Source: Candidatus Brocadiia bacterium (GTDB lineage: Bacteria; Planctomycetota; MHYJ01; JACQXL01). From it: a stretch of DNA of 10,348 nucleotides. The DNA lies in contig JAGUXD010000065.1 of the NCBI GenBank assembly GCA_020062035.1, positions 1 through 10,348 on the forward strand. The letters are read 5' to 3'. This document shows positions 1-5,847 of this stretch, in pieces. Each line of letters starts with the position of its first letter. Position 1 is the stretch's first letter. A model generated the notes under the pieces. The model did no database searches. It was not told the DNA's origin and saw only the letters and a list, made by a program, of their open reading frames with translations. The translations under genes and the position numbers were made by a program.

Positions 1-32
1 AAAATCAGCATACTATTCAAAAGGAATCCGCC

Positions 33-52
33 ACCCAGAAAGTATTCGGGGT
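33..52. repeat. short dispersed palindrome, imperfect copy A
   Basis: The 20 bases read ACCCAGAAAGTATTCGGGGT. The 15 bases at 38-52 are an exact reverse complement of 967-981 in the livM-livG gap, where the palindrome is intact (ACCCCGAA/TTCGGGGT arms). Here one base of the left arm is changed (A for C), so the stem is imperfect. The two copies lie on either side of livG. Exact sharing over 15 bases between two non-coding gaps suggests a genome-wide REP-like element rather than chance, but only two copies can be seen here. Confidence 0.55.
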
Positions 53-59
53 CCTATTT

Positions 60-74
60 TCCGCCTGCGGCGGA
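60..74. repeat. small GC-rich palindrome
   Basis: TCCGCC and GGCGGA arms of 6 bp flank a TGC loop. A related TCCGCC occurs at 27-32. Short TCCGCC/GGCGGA palindromes are frequently repeated in intergenic DNA of some planctomycete-like and candidate-phylum genomes, from general recollection. No T-run follows in either direction. Confidence 0.45.
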
Positions 75-120
75 TCTGTGATGCCAGAGGCACATCTGCC
101 GTAGGCATGACCTCTGGCAT
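63..120. repeat. two mutually exclusive inverted repeats downstream of livG
   Basis: ATGCCAGAGG at 81-90 is perfectly complementary to CCTCTGGCAT at 111-120 (10 bp stem, 20-base loop). Separately, 63-80 pairs imperfectly with 91-106 (GCCTGCGGCGGATCTGTG against CACATCTGCCGTAGGC), leaving 81-90 as the loop. The two foldings cannot form together because each uses bases in the other's loop or stem. The region lies 42-99 bases past the livG stop on the minus strand. It may be a degenerate repeat pair, or an RNA 3' structure controlling read-through into a following gene. Confidence 0.5.
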
Positions 121-161
121 GAGACGGATATGGGTTCAAAGATAAATCCCAAATCCTAACA

Positions 162-935
162 TCATCTTTCCTCTTTTCCTAGATACGCCTCAATAACCAT
201 GGGGTCGCACTGGACCTCCTTACAGCATCCTTCGGATATTTTTACGCCGTGGTCAAGCACGATGACGCGGTCCGAGATTCCCATTACCACTTTCATATGG
301 TGCTCTATCAGAAGCACGGTAATGCCGCGGTCTCGTATCTTGCGAATCAGGTTCATCAATTCATTGGTTTCAGCAGGATTCATTCCCGCGCCCGGCTCAT
401 CCAGGCAGAGGAGTTGCGGCTGGGTGGCAAGCGCCCGGGCGATTTCCAGCCGGCGCTGGTCGCCGTAAGCAAGATTACGCGCCCAGATATTCGGCTTGTC
501 TGCTAAACCGACAAAGCGCAGCAATTCCAATGCCTGCTCCGTAATGCCTTTTTCCTCACTAACCATTGCCAGATTCCGCACCAGGGCTGAAAATACGCCG
601 CAGGAGGTGCGGATGTGCATGCCGACCATCACGTTCTCCAGAGCGGTCATTTTGGCAAAGAGCCGGATATTCTGGAAGGTGCGGGCAATACCCAGTCGGG
701 TAATGCGGTGCGCAGGCAGTCGCGTGATGGAGCGGGTTTGGAAGATAATATCGCCTGAGGTCGCTCTTCCCAGACCGGTAAGGCAGTTAAAGAACGTGGT
801 CTTGCCTGCTCCGTTCGGACCGATGATGCTCAAAATCTCACCCTGGCGCAGGGTGAAACTCAAGTCCTGCAGCGCTGCCAAGCCGCCGAACGACTTGGAG
901 ACCGATTTGGATTCAAGCAATACATTATCTGGCAT
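162..935 (-). CDS. livG: LivG-type branched-chain amino acid ABC transporter ATP-binding protein
   Basis: This is the cytoplasmic ATPase that energises uptake through the LivH/LivM channel. Counting from the ATG at 935 it has 257 residues, close to the usual 250-260. Walker A GPNGAGKT lies at 39-46, the Q-loop glutamine in RTFQN at 88, the signature LAYGDQRR at 155-162, Walker B LLCLDE at 175-180 and the switch histidine near 212 (IEHHM, where IEHDM is more usual). The long insert between the Q-loop and the signature, and the LAYGDQRRLEIARAL form of the signature, are typical of LivG rather than LivF. A TTG directly upstream (938) is an alternative start. Neither start has a clear Shine-Dalgarno. 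The gene follows livM after a 65-base gap that contains a strong hairpin. Its partner LivF is not visible. Confidence 0.95.
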   Translation of the reverse strand: MPDNVLLESKSVSKSFGGLAALQDLSFTLRQGEILSIIGPNGAGKTTFFNCLTGLGRATSGDIIFQTRSITRLPAHRITRLGIARTFQNIRLFAKMTALENVMVGMHIRTSCGVFSALVRNLAMVSEEKGITEQALELLRFVGLADKPNIWARNLAYGDQRRLEIARALATQPQLLCLDEPGAGMNPAETNELMNLIRKIRDRGITVLLIEHHMKVVMGISDRVIVLDHGVKISEGCCKEVQCDPMVIEAYLGKEER

Positions 936-955
936 CAATATAACAAGGCAGTATG

Positions 956-997
956 AACTATGATGTACCCCGAATACTTTCGGGGTAGTTCATAGTT
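956..997. repeat. strong hairpin in the livM-livG gap (palindrome copy B)
   Basis: AACTATGA (956-963) pairs with TCATAGTT (990-997). After a 2x2 mismatch, TACCCCGAA (966-974) pairs with TTCGGGGTA (979-987) around a TACT loop, giving 17 base pairs in total. The inner palindrome is the intact form of the element seen at 33-52. No T-run follows, so it is not a typical terminator. In the liv mRNA it would sit just past the livM stop and about 20 bases before livG, where it could stabilise the upstream message or reduce livG translation. That role is inference. Confidence 0.75.
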
Positions 998-1000
998 TGT

Positions 1001-2245
1001 TCAGGGTTTTTGCGTTTCAGCTGGGACTGTGACACCTTCCGCGACTCCGCCAATTCTTATTTGCCTACGTTTGCTGCTGATTAAGCCCTGGGGCCGGAAG
1101 AGCATCATCAGGACCATAGTTGCCCCGTATATCAGCAGGCGGTAATCCTGGAATGCCGGCAACTGGTCCCTGATAAACCAGGGCAGGATAAATAAAATCA
1201 TCGCACCCAGAATCACGCCGAAGGTGTTGCCCATTCCGCCCAGGATGACCATTGCCAGGATGAGCGCCGACTGCTCAAAGCGGAATGCCTCGGGCGTAAT
1301 ATAATTCATCTTTGCGGCATAAAGCACGCCTGCAAACCCGGCCCAGACCGCGCTGATAATAAAGGCAAGAATCTTCATTTTGGTGGTATTGATGCCCATA
1401 CTGGCGGCCGCCATCTCGTCCTCCCTGATGGCAATCCAGGCACGGCCGATGCGGGAATTATTCAGCCGATCGATGATAATGACCGTGAGAACGACCATGA
1501 TAAGAGTGAGATAATAATAATGAATCGGCTGTTTCAATACCCAGCCGAGGATTTGCGGGTGATTGATTCCGCCGCTCATCAATTCGTTGGGCAGTCCTTT
1601 TTCGCCGCCGGTCAGGGCAGGCAGATTCTTCAGCAGGTAGCGGACGAGTTCGCCGAATCCGAGCGTGACGATGGCAAGATAATCGCCGCGCAGGCGAAGG
1701 CAGGGAAGCCCGACAATCAGGCCGCATAAGCCGGCCACAACCGCGGCGATTACTAATCCCAGCCAGAACGGGCAGTTCAACGTCAGCGAAGCCAAGGCAA
1801 AGGTATAAGCACCGACAGCCCAGAATCCGGCATAGCCCAGGACGAGCAGGCCGGCCGAGCCGACCACGATATTCAGGCCGAGCGCCAGGATTATGTAAAT
1901 GCCCGTGTCAATGGCCAGGTTGAGATGCTTGGCCGAGAACATCCAGGGGATGATGCACAGCAGAATCAGGATTGATGCGGTTTCCCATTTGATTACAGAC
2001 GGTTTTACCATCTGCCCGGCTGTAGCACTCAGCGGAGAAACAAGACGCTTGGCAAGATTAGCAATGGCTTGCCATCGGCTCAATCCGAGCCAGATTAGCC
2101 CGCCGGCCAGGACCAGGCCGCCGATAATAAGCGGACCGAAACACCAGTTAACCGTGCTGTCAACCATCTTTATGCCGACAATCGGCAGGGTAATCAGCGC
2201 AAACCACAATGATATTAACAATACTTTTCCGAAAGTAAGTTTCAT
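1001..2245 (-). CDS. livM: LivM-type branched-chain amino acid ABC transporter permease
   Basis: This inner-membrane permease pairs with LivH to form the substrate channel. From the ATG at 2245 it has 414 residues, close to E. coli LivM (about 425). The first ~100 residues carry two hydrophobic segments and correspond to the N-terminal extension found in longer LivM proteins. The conserved core follows: LRLRGDYLAIVTLGFGE at 183-199, the ATPase-contacting loop with AIREDEMAA at 272-280 and MGINTTKMK just after, and VILGGMGNTFGVILGA at 333-348. A longer frame reaches an ATG at 2305 inside livH, but its 20 extra residues are the livH coding sequence in another frame. The 2245 start lies one base after the livH stop (TAAGATG), which fits translational coupling. 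The C-terminal tail after about residue 390 is basic, then short and polar. Confidence 0.93.
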   Translation of the reverse strand: MKLTFGKVLLISLWFALITLPIVGIKMVDSTVNWCFGPLIIGGLVLAGGLIWLGLSRWQAIANLAKRLVSPLSATAGQMVKPSVIKWETASILILLCIIPWMFSAKHLNLAIDTGIYIILALGLNIVVGSAGLLVLGYAGFWAVGAYTFALASLTLNCPFWLGLVIAAVVAGLCGLIVGLPCLRLRGDYLAIVTLGFGELVRYLLKNLPALTGGEKGLPNELMSGGINHPQILGWVLKQPIHYYYLTLIMVVLTVIIIDRLNNSRIGRAWIAIREDEMAAASMGINTTKMKILAFIISAVWAGFAGVLYAAKMNYITPEAFRFEQSALILAMVILGGMGNTFGVILGAMILFILPWFIRDQLPAFQDYRLLIYGATMVLMMLFRPQGLISSKRRQIRIGGVAEGVTVPAETQKP

Positions 2246-2246
2246 C

Positions 2247-3161
2247 TTATGTCTTTTCAGCCATCCGCTCACCCAGGAGTCCGGTAGGCCTGACAACCAA
2301 GACAATCATCAGGATAATAAAGGCATAGACCTCTTTATAATCCGGAGAAATATAGGCAATGCCCAGCGTCTCAACGATACCGAGCAGGAATCCGCCGAGC
2401 ATCGCTCCCGGGATATTGCCGATGCCGCCCAGGACCGCGGCGGTAAATGCCTTGATGCCTGCCAGGTATCCCACATCAAAGCGGGTGGTGGAGATATACA
2501 TAGAAACCATCAATCCGCCGGCCGCGGCCAAGCCAGAGCCGATGATAAAAGTCAGGGAGATAATCTTATTAATGTCAATGCCGACCAGCGATGCCATTTT
2601 CTTATCCTGAGCCGTGGCACGCATCGCGCGGCCGACCTTGGTCCGGCTGATGAACAGGTGCAGGCCGAGCATAATCAGGATGCAGGAAATAATGATAACG
2701 ATTTCCAGCATGGTTATCCGTGCGCCAGCCACGATGAATGGATGACTGATGAGCGGCTCCTTAAAATATGCCGGGAATGCCTTGTTTTCTTTGCCCTGGG
2801 CGACCATAATGTAATTCTGCAGGAAGGTGGACATTCCGATGGCGCTGATGAGCGCTGATAGCACCGGCGCGTCGCGCAGGCGTCGGTAGGCCACCCTTTC
2901 CACCGTGAAACCATGGGCCGAGGCAAATAAGACGCTGATTATCAGCGCGACAAAAAGGCACAGGATGGGCAACCCGGCAAGCGGCGGAGACAGCGCAGTA
3001 ATAACTGCAAGTGCGATGATGCTCAGGTAGGCGCCAATCATATAGATTTCGCCGTGAGCGAAGTTAATCATCCCGAGTATGCCGTAGACCATTGTATAGC
3101 CGAGGGCAATCAGCGCATAGATGCCGCCCTGAATCAGGCCGTTAACAAGGTGTTGCAACAT
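2247..3161 (-). CDS. livH: LivH-type branched-chain amino acid ABC transporter permease
   Basis: This is the second inner-membrane permease of the importer. Its 304 residues match the family's usual 290-310. The N-terminus has the characteristic GLIQGGIYALIALGYTMVYG (8-27) and INFAHGE (32-38). The cytoplasmic coupling loop runs from GRAMRATAQD (177-186) through MASLVGIDINK (189-199). LGGIGNIPGAMLGG (244-257) and the terminal RPTGLLGE (291-298) are also family hallmarks. Several hydrophobic membrane helices cover nearly the whole protein. It follows livK after a 43-base gap, and no obvious Shine-Dalgarno precedes its ATG. The stop is separated from the livM start by one base. Confidence 0.95.
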   Translation of the reverse strand: MLQHLVNGLIQGGIYALIALGYTMVYGILGMINFAHGEIYMIGAYLSIIALAVITALSPPLAGLPILCLFVALIISVLFASAHGFTVERVAYRRLRDAPVLSALISAIGMSTFLQNYIMVAQGKENKAFPAYFKEPLISHPFIVAGARITMLEIVIIISCILIMLGLHLFISRTKVGRAMRATAQDKKMASLVGIDINKIISLTFIIGSGLAAAGGLMVSMYISTTRFDVGYLAGIKAFTAAVLGGIGNIPGAMLGGFLLGIVETLGIAYISPDYKEVYAFIILMIVLVVRPTGLLGERMAEKT

Positions 3162-3204
3162 ATATTAGATACAGTTTTAGCGCCGGCACTACCGCGGATG
3201 AGAC

Positions 3205-4317
3205 TTATTTACTTTCTACGGTAACGAACTTGCCGTCCTTGACCACCCACATAATATAATATGAACTGGCCAGGTCTCCTTTGCTGTCAAATTGTATTTT
3301 ACCGATGGCGCCATCGTAAACGGTTTTCCTTATCTGCTCAGCTACTTTTGTGCCGTCGGTTGTTCCGGCTGCCTGGATGGCGGACAGTATGATATTCGCC
3401 GCATCATAAGCATAAATAGAATAAGGTCCGTGCAGGCCGTATCTCTGATGGTATTTATCAAGAAAACTTTTGGCAGAAGGAATGGCTTCAGGGTCGCGCG
3501 AGAAGGTCAGGTATGAACCATTAGCCGCAGGGCCGGCTACTTTAAGGAATACCGGGTCAATCACGCCGTCGCCGCTCATAAATACGGCATTCAAGCCGGC
3601 TTCGTGCGCCTGCACTACCATCGGTCCGGCTTGGTTATAGATGCCGCCGAAGAACCAGAGTTCCGGATTGGCTTCTTTGACCACGGTGATAATGGGCTTG
3701 AAATTGAGTTCTTCTTTGGGGAATCCGCCGTAGTAAACGACCTCGGCATTGGCGCCGAGATGCTTTTTGAATTCATCGGCCAGCCCTTGGCCATACTGGG
3801 TTTTATCGTGTAGAATCGCTACCTGCTTGACCTTCAGGGTATTAACGGCAAATTCAGCTGCGACCTTGCCCTGCTGGTCATCGCGTCCGCAGACGCGGAA
3901 GACATTGGCAAAATTCCGGTCCGTGACATAAGGATTAGTTGAGGATGGCGTAATCATCGGGATATTGGAATCGTGATAAACCACCGAAGCCGGTATGGTG
4001 CATCCGCTGTTGAAATGACCAACCACGCCGATGACGCCTTCGCCGGCCAGTTCCTTGGCAACGGACTGTGCCTGATGTTCCTGCGCCATATCATCACGTG
4101 CGACAATAAGGATTTTTTTGCCCAAGACGCCGCCTTTGCTGTTCCATTCTTCAACCGCAAGGGTGACGCCATTGAAGACGTCAGTGCCCATCTTTGCCTG
4201 TTCACCGGTCAGCGGTCCGGCCACGCCCAATTTTATGATGTTGGATTTAGCGTCGCAGCCAAATAATATCGTTAAACCGATAATTAAAGCCAGCCAGTAA
4301 CATATACTCTTTTTCAT
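3205..4317 (-). CDS. livK: LivK-type branched-chain amino acid binding lipoprotein
   Basis: This solute-binding protein captures the substrate outside the inner membrane and delivers it to LivHM. From the ATG at 4317 it has 370 residues: a lipoprotein signal with basic MKKS, a hydrophobic core and lipobox LFGC with Cys21 lipidated, then a type I periplasmic-binding fold. Family hallmarks are LGVAGPLTGEQA (30-41), HFNSGCTIPAS (101-111), ITPSSTNP (122-129) and AILHDKTQYGQG (167-178). Cys106 and Cys143 could form the usual N-lobe disulfide. The start is fixed by AAAGGGG at 4324-4330, six bases upstream, so an in-frame ATG at 4338 is unlikely. Residue +2 after the lipidated Cys is Asp, the Lol-avoidance signal in enterobacteria, consistent with an inner-membrane anchor. 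Family members bind Leu/Ile/Val but also other amino acids, amides or urea, so the true ligand is open. Confidence 0.93.
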   Translation of the reverse strand: MKKSICYWLALIIGLTILFGCDAKSNIIKLGVAGPLTGEQAKMGTDVFNGVTLAVEEWNSKGGVLGKKILIVARDDMAQEHQAQSVAKELAGEGVIGVVGHFNSGCTIPASVVYHDSNIPMITPSSTNPYVTDRNFANVFRVCGRDDQQGKVAAEFAVNTLKVKQVAILHDKTQYGQGLADEFKKHLGANAEVVYYGGFPKEELNFKPIITVVKEANPELWFFGGIYNQAGPMVVQAHEAGLNAVFMSGDGVIDPVFLKVAGPAANGSYLTFSRDPEAIPSAKSFLDKYHQRYGLHGPYSIYAYDAANIILSAIQAAGTTDGTKVAEQIRKTVYDGAIGKIQFDSKGDLASSYYIMWVVKDGKFVTVESK

Positions 4318-4321
4318 AAAT

Positions 4322-4330
4322 ATCCCCTTT
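4322..4330 (-). promoter_or_regulatory. ribosome binding site of livK
   Basis: On the minus strand AAAGGGGAT lies just upstream of the ATG at 4317, with AAAGGGG ending six bases before it. This is the only good Shine-Dalgarno among the liv genes seen here and selects 4317 over the upstream ATG at 4338. Confidence 0.7.
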
Positions 4331-4367
4331 CTCTGCAACTTTCGGCAGGATATAGATTATTCTTTCT

Positions 4368-5222
4368 TTAACAAATATTTTGTGCGTCAAAAACAGGTCC
4401 ATCTTTGCAGACCGTTGAATATTGCCAGTCATCTTGTCCGGCCTGGGCTGGACGGGTGCGGCAGACACAAACCCTGCATAAACCAATCCCACAACCCATT
4501 CGTTCTTCAAGTGAAACCTGCATTGGAATATTATACAAGAGCACTAACTTTCTTATTGCTTCTATCATTCCTGAGGGACCACAGGCATATATCTGAAGGT
4601 TATTATTCTGCCTTTGACTGATAAATTCTTCCACGAAATCAGCAACTAATCCGTTTTTGCCGTAAGAGCCGTCTTCGGTAGTAGCAATGACATTAACAGG
4701 AAGTTTGCCTAAGAATGGAAGCATCCATAAATCATTTTTGGTTTTAGCGCCGATAAAGAAATATATCGGTCTTTTTAGAGAGAGAAGTCGTTTTAAGAGG
4801 AAATAAAGTCCGGCACTACCAATACCACCACCTACTAAAACAGATGTTTGAACAGTTCTATTTATCTTGAAGCCCTGTCCTAATGGACAGATAATATTGA
4901 CTGTCCTACCTTTTGGAAAAGATGCTATTAAATAAGTGCCTTTACCTTTTATCTGATAAACAATATCTATATTGTTATAGCAGGCGAACTTTTGAGTTGC
5001 GTTAAATATACTAAAAGGTCTGCGAAGTAATACATCAGAATAAGTCCTTTGAGATGGCGTTATTTCTAAATGGGCAAATTGTCCCGGAGTAATCTTTTTG
5101 ACTGCCTTGTCCAAAGAGAGCGACATCAGAAAATATTTAGATGACAATGTTAAAGGTCTGTTAGAAATTATTTTGCCATTAATCGTATCTTTCACTGTAA
5201 TCTGCGGCTTACTTTTTAGCAA
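4368..5222 (-). CDS. pyrK: PyrK-like dihydroorotate dehydrogenase B electron-transfer subunit
   Basis: PyrK passes electrons from the PyrD flavin to NAD+ through FAD and a [2Fe-2S] cluster in pyrimidine synthesis. At 284 residues it is slightly longer than usual (about 250-270). An N-terminal ferredoxin-reductase barrel carries the flavin motif RRPFSI (67-72) and GKGT (93-96). The NAD-binding half has GGGIGSAGLY (131-140) and CGP (214-216). The C-terminal cluster ligands are Cys244, Cys249, Cys252 and Cys272, in MGCGIGLCRVC and VCKDGPVFDA, diagnostic of PyrK, with an additional Cys254. The start is TTG, supported by GAGGTGAT at 5228-5235, and the first 14 bases overlap the upstream lipoprotein gene. 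A GTG at 5195 is the alternative. No pyrD lies in the window. The livK start follows 50 bases downstream on the same strand. A related NAD(P)H:ferredoxin-type reductase subunit is a less likely alternative. Confidence 0.88.
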   Translation of the reverse strand: MLKSKPQITVKDTINGKIISNRPLTLSSKYFLMSLSLDKAVKKITPGQFAHLEITPSQRTYSDVLLRRPFSIFNATQKFACYNNIDIVYQIKGKGTYLIASFPKGRTVNIICPLGQGFKINRTVQTSVLVGGGIGSAGLYFLLKRLLSLKRPIYFFIGAKTKNDLWMLPFLGKLPVNVIATTEDGSYGKNGLVADFVEEFISQRQNNNLQIYACGPSGMIEAIRKLVLLYNIPMQVSLEERMGCGIGLCRVCVCRTRPAQAGQDDWQYSTVCKDGPVFDAQNIC

Positions 5223-5712
5223 AGTTTATCACCTCAAAAACCACTGTATTAGCACGGACACTACGAACATAACTACCGGGAACATCTTTAGAGATATAGA
5301 TACGGGTTATCTCGTTACCCTGGGGCCCACGGCTGATATGTTCCGTTACTTTACATTTTAATGATTTACCAGCAACGGTTATTGTCTCCTCTTTTGAAGG
5401 AATTTCTTTATCTGGTGGTTTGGCAATCGGTCCCACTGGCATATTCACCAGCCCCTTGATTTTCCATTCTGGGTCAGCGAACTCAGAGACCTCAAGTAGT
5501 ACATGGTCCGGATATGTTTCTACAACGGTCATCTTTTCTTCTATGACTTTTCCATCAAACAAAAGCCGTTTGTAGTGAACAAAACTATCAACACCACAAC
5601 CTGACCAGGGATGCTCCATCGGCTCCCCGGAAGATTCCTGGGGTTGAGGTTCTCCTGACTGACAGCCCACTAAAATAAATAGTCCGACAATTACACTAAC
5701 GACTTTTAACAC
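5209..5712 (-). CDS. hypothetical lipoprotein, first gene of the minus-strand group
   Basis: The 167-residue product begins with a lipoprotein signal (MLKVVSVIVG core, lipobox LVGC, Cys17), followed by a Gln/Ser/Pro/Glu-rich linker. The rest is a soluble extracytoplasmic domain with no catalytic motif I recognise. HPWSGCG and SFVHYKR appear early. Near the end, an ITVAGKSLKCKV segment is followed by IYISKDVPG. This pattern recalls small lipoproteins I associate with planctomycete genomes, from memory only. The start is GTG, supported by AAGGGGGT at 5721-5728 eight bases upstream. A consensus promoter sits just ahead, leaving a leader of about 20 bases. The 3' end carries the pyrK ribosome binding site and overlaps pyrK, so the two genes are probably translationally coupled. 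Function unknown. Confidence 0.85.
   Translation of the reverse strand: MLKVVSVIVGLFILVGCQSGEPQPQESSGEPMEHPWSGCGVDSFVHYKRLLFDGKVIEEKMTVVETYPDHVLLEVSEFADPEWKIKGLVNMPVGPIAKPPDKEIPSKEETITVAGKSLKCKVTEHISRGPQGNEITRIYISKDVPGSYVRSVRANTVVFEVINFAKK
5228..5235 (-). promoter_or_regulatory. ribosome binding site of pyrK, inside the upstream lipoprotein gene
   Basis: On the minus strand GAGGTGAT, an excellent Shine-Dalgarno, is followed after five bases by TTG at 5222. It lies in the last codons of the lipoprotein gene (Glu-Val-Ile-Asn). It is the main reason for accepting a TTG start. Confidence 0.75.
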
Positions 5713-5738
5713 TCTTTATTACCCCCTTTTAAGCAGAG

Positions 5739-5766
5739 ATTATAGAATTCAATTTTATTTTGTCAA
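5739..5766 (-). promoter_or_regulatory. sigma70-type promoter for lipoprotein-pyrK(-liv)
   Basis: On the minus strand a perfect -35 TTGACA (5766-5761) and a perfect -10 TATAAT (5744-5739) are separated by 16 bases. Transcription would begin near 5732, giving a leader of about 20 bases that contains the AAGGGGGT ribosome binding site. The -35 box overlaps the -35 box of the divergent promoter at 5760-5788. Because gaps to the following genes are short, this promoter may drive the whole minus-strand set, although a separate liv promoter is not excluded. Confidence 0.8.
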
Positions 5767-5788
5767 TACTTTATCAGATTTTGATAAT
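5760..5788 (+). promoter_or_regulatory. sigma70-type promoter for the division gene, with operator-like palindrome
   Basis: TTGTCA (5760-5765) and GATAAT (5783-5788) are separated by the optimal 17 bases, each box matching 5 of 6 consensus bases. Transcription would begin near 5795, giving a leader of about 53 bases before the ATG at 5848. An inverted repeat, TTATCA (5771-5776) and TGATAA (5782-5787) with a 5-base centre, overlaps the -10 box and could be a repressor site or simply AT-rich coincidence. Confidence 0.75.
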
Positions 5789-5847
5789 AATTTTAGTAAA
5801 GGTTTTTCAGCTGAATGACGATATGGTTTTATTAGAAAGGACAAGTT

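Larger units (their letters stand above)
1..161. other. intergenic region downstream of livG, rich in inverted repeats
   Basis: No convincing gene lies in these 161 bases. They hold one imperfect copy of a palindrome also found between livM and livG (33-52), a small GC-rich palindrome (60-74) and two competing inverted repeats (63-106 and 81-120). No T-run follows the stems on either strand, so a classical intrinsic terminator is not supported. On the minus strand an ATG occurs at 11-9 (ATGCTGATT) and stays open to the window edge. It could be the start of livF, the expected last gene of the liv operon, but it has no clear Shine-Dalgarno and only three codons are visible, so this is a guess. 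Confidence 0.6.

Noticed and set aside
81..120. Intrinsic terminator after livG
   Set aside because: The stem is good, but no T-run follows on either strand.
496..963. 155-codon open frame on the plus strand, opposite livG
   Set aside because: Antisense shadow of the ABC ATPase; no ribosome binding site and no recognisable motif.
2246..2305. N-terminal extension of LivM from an ATG at 2305
   Set aside because: The 20 added residues come from the livH 3' end in another frame. The ATG at 2245, one base after the livH stop, matches the family N-terminus better.
1899..2858. 319-codon open frame on the plus strand, opposite livM and livH
   Set aside because: It lies fully antisense to two well-supported permease genes. 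Its translation is rich in Asp, His, Gln and Arg without any domain or hydrophobic pattern, as expected for the antisense of GC-rich membrane-protein codons.
4331..4395. Separate promoter for livK
   Set aside because: A TTGACG occurs on the minus strand at 4390-4385, but no acceptable -10 box is present 16-18 bases downstream.
4247..4510. Open frame of 87 codons on the minus strand across the pyrK-livK junction
   Set aside because: Out of frame with both genes, overlapping the conserved PyrK cysteine region; no homology pattern.
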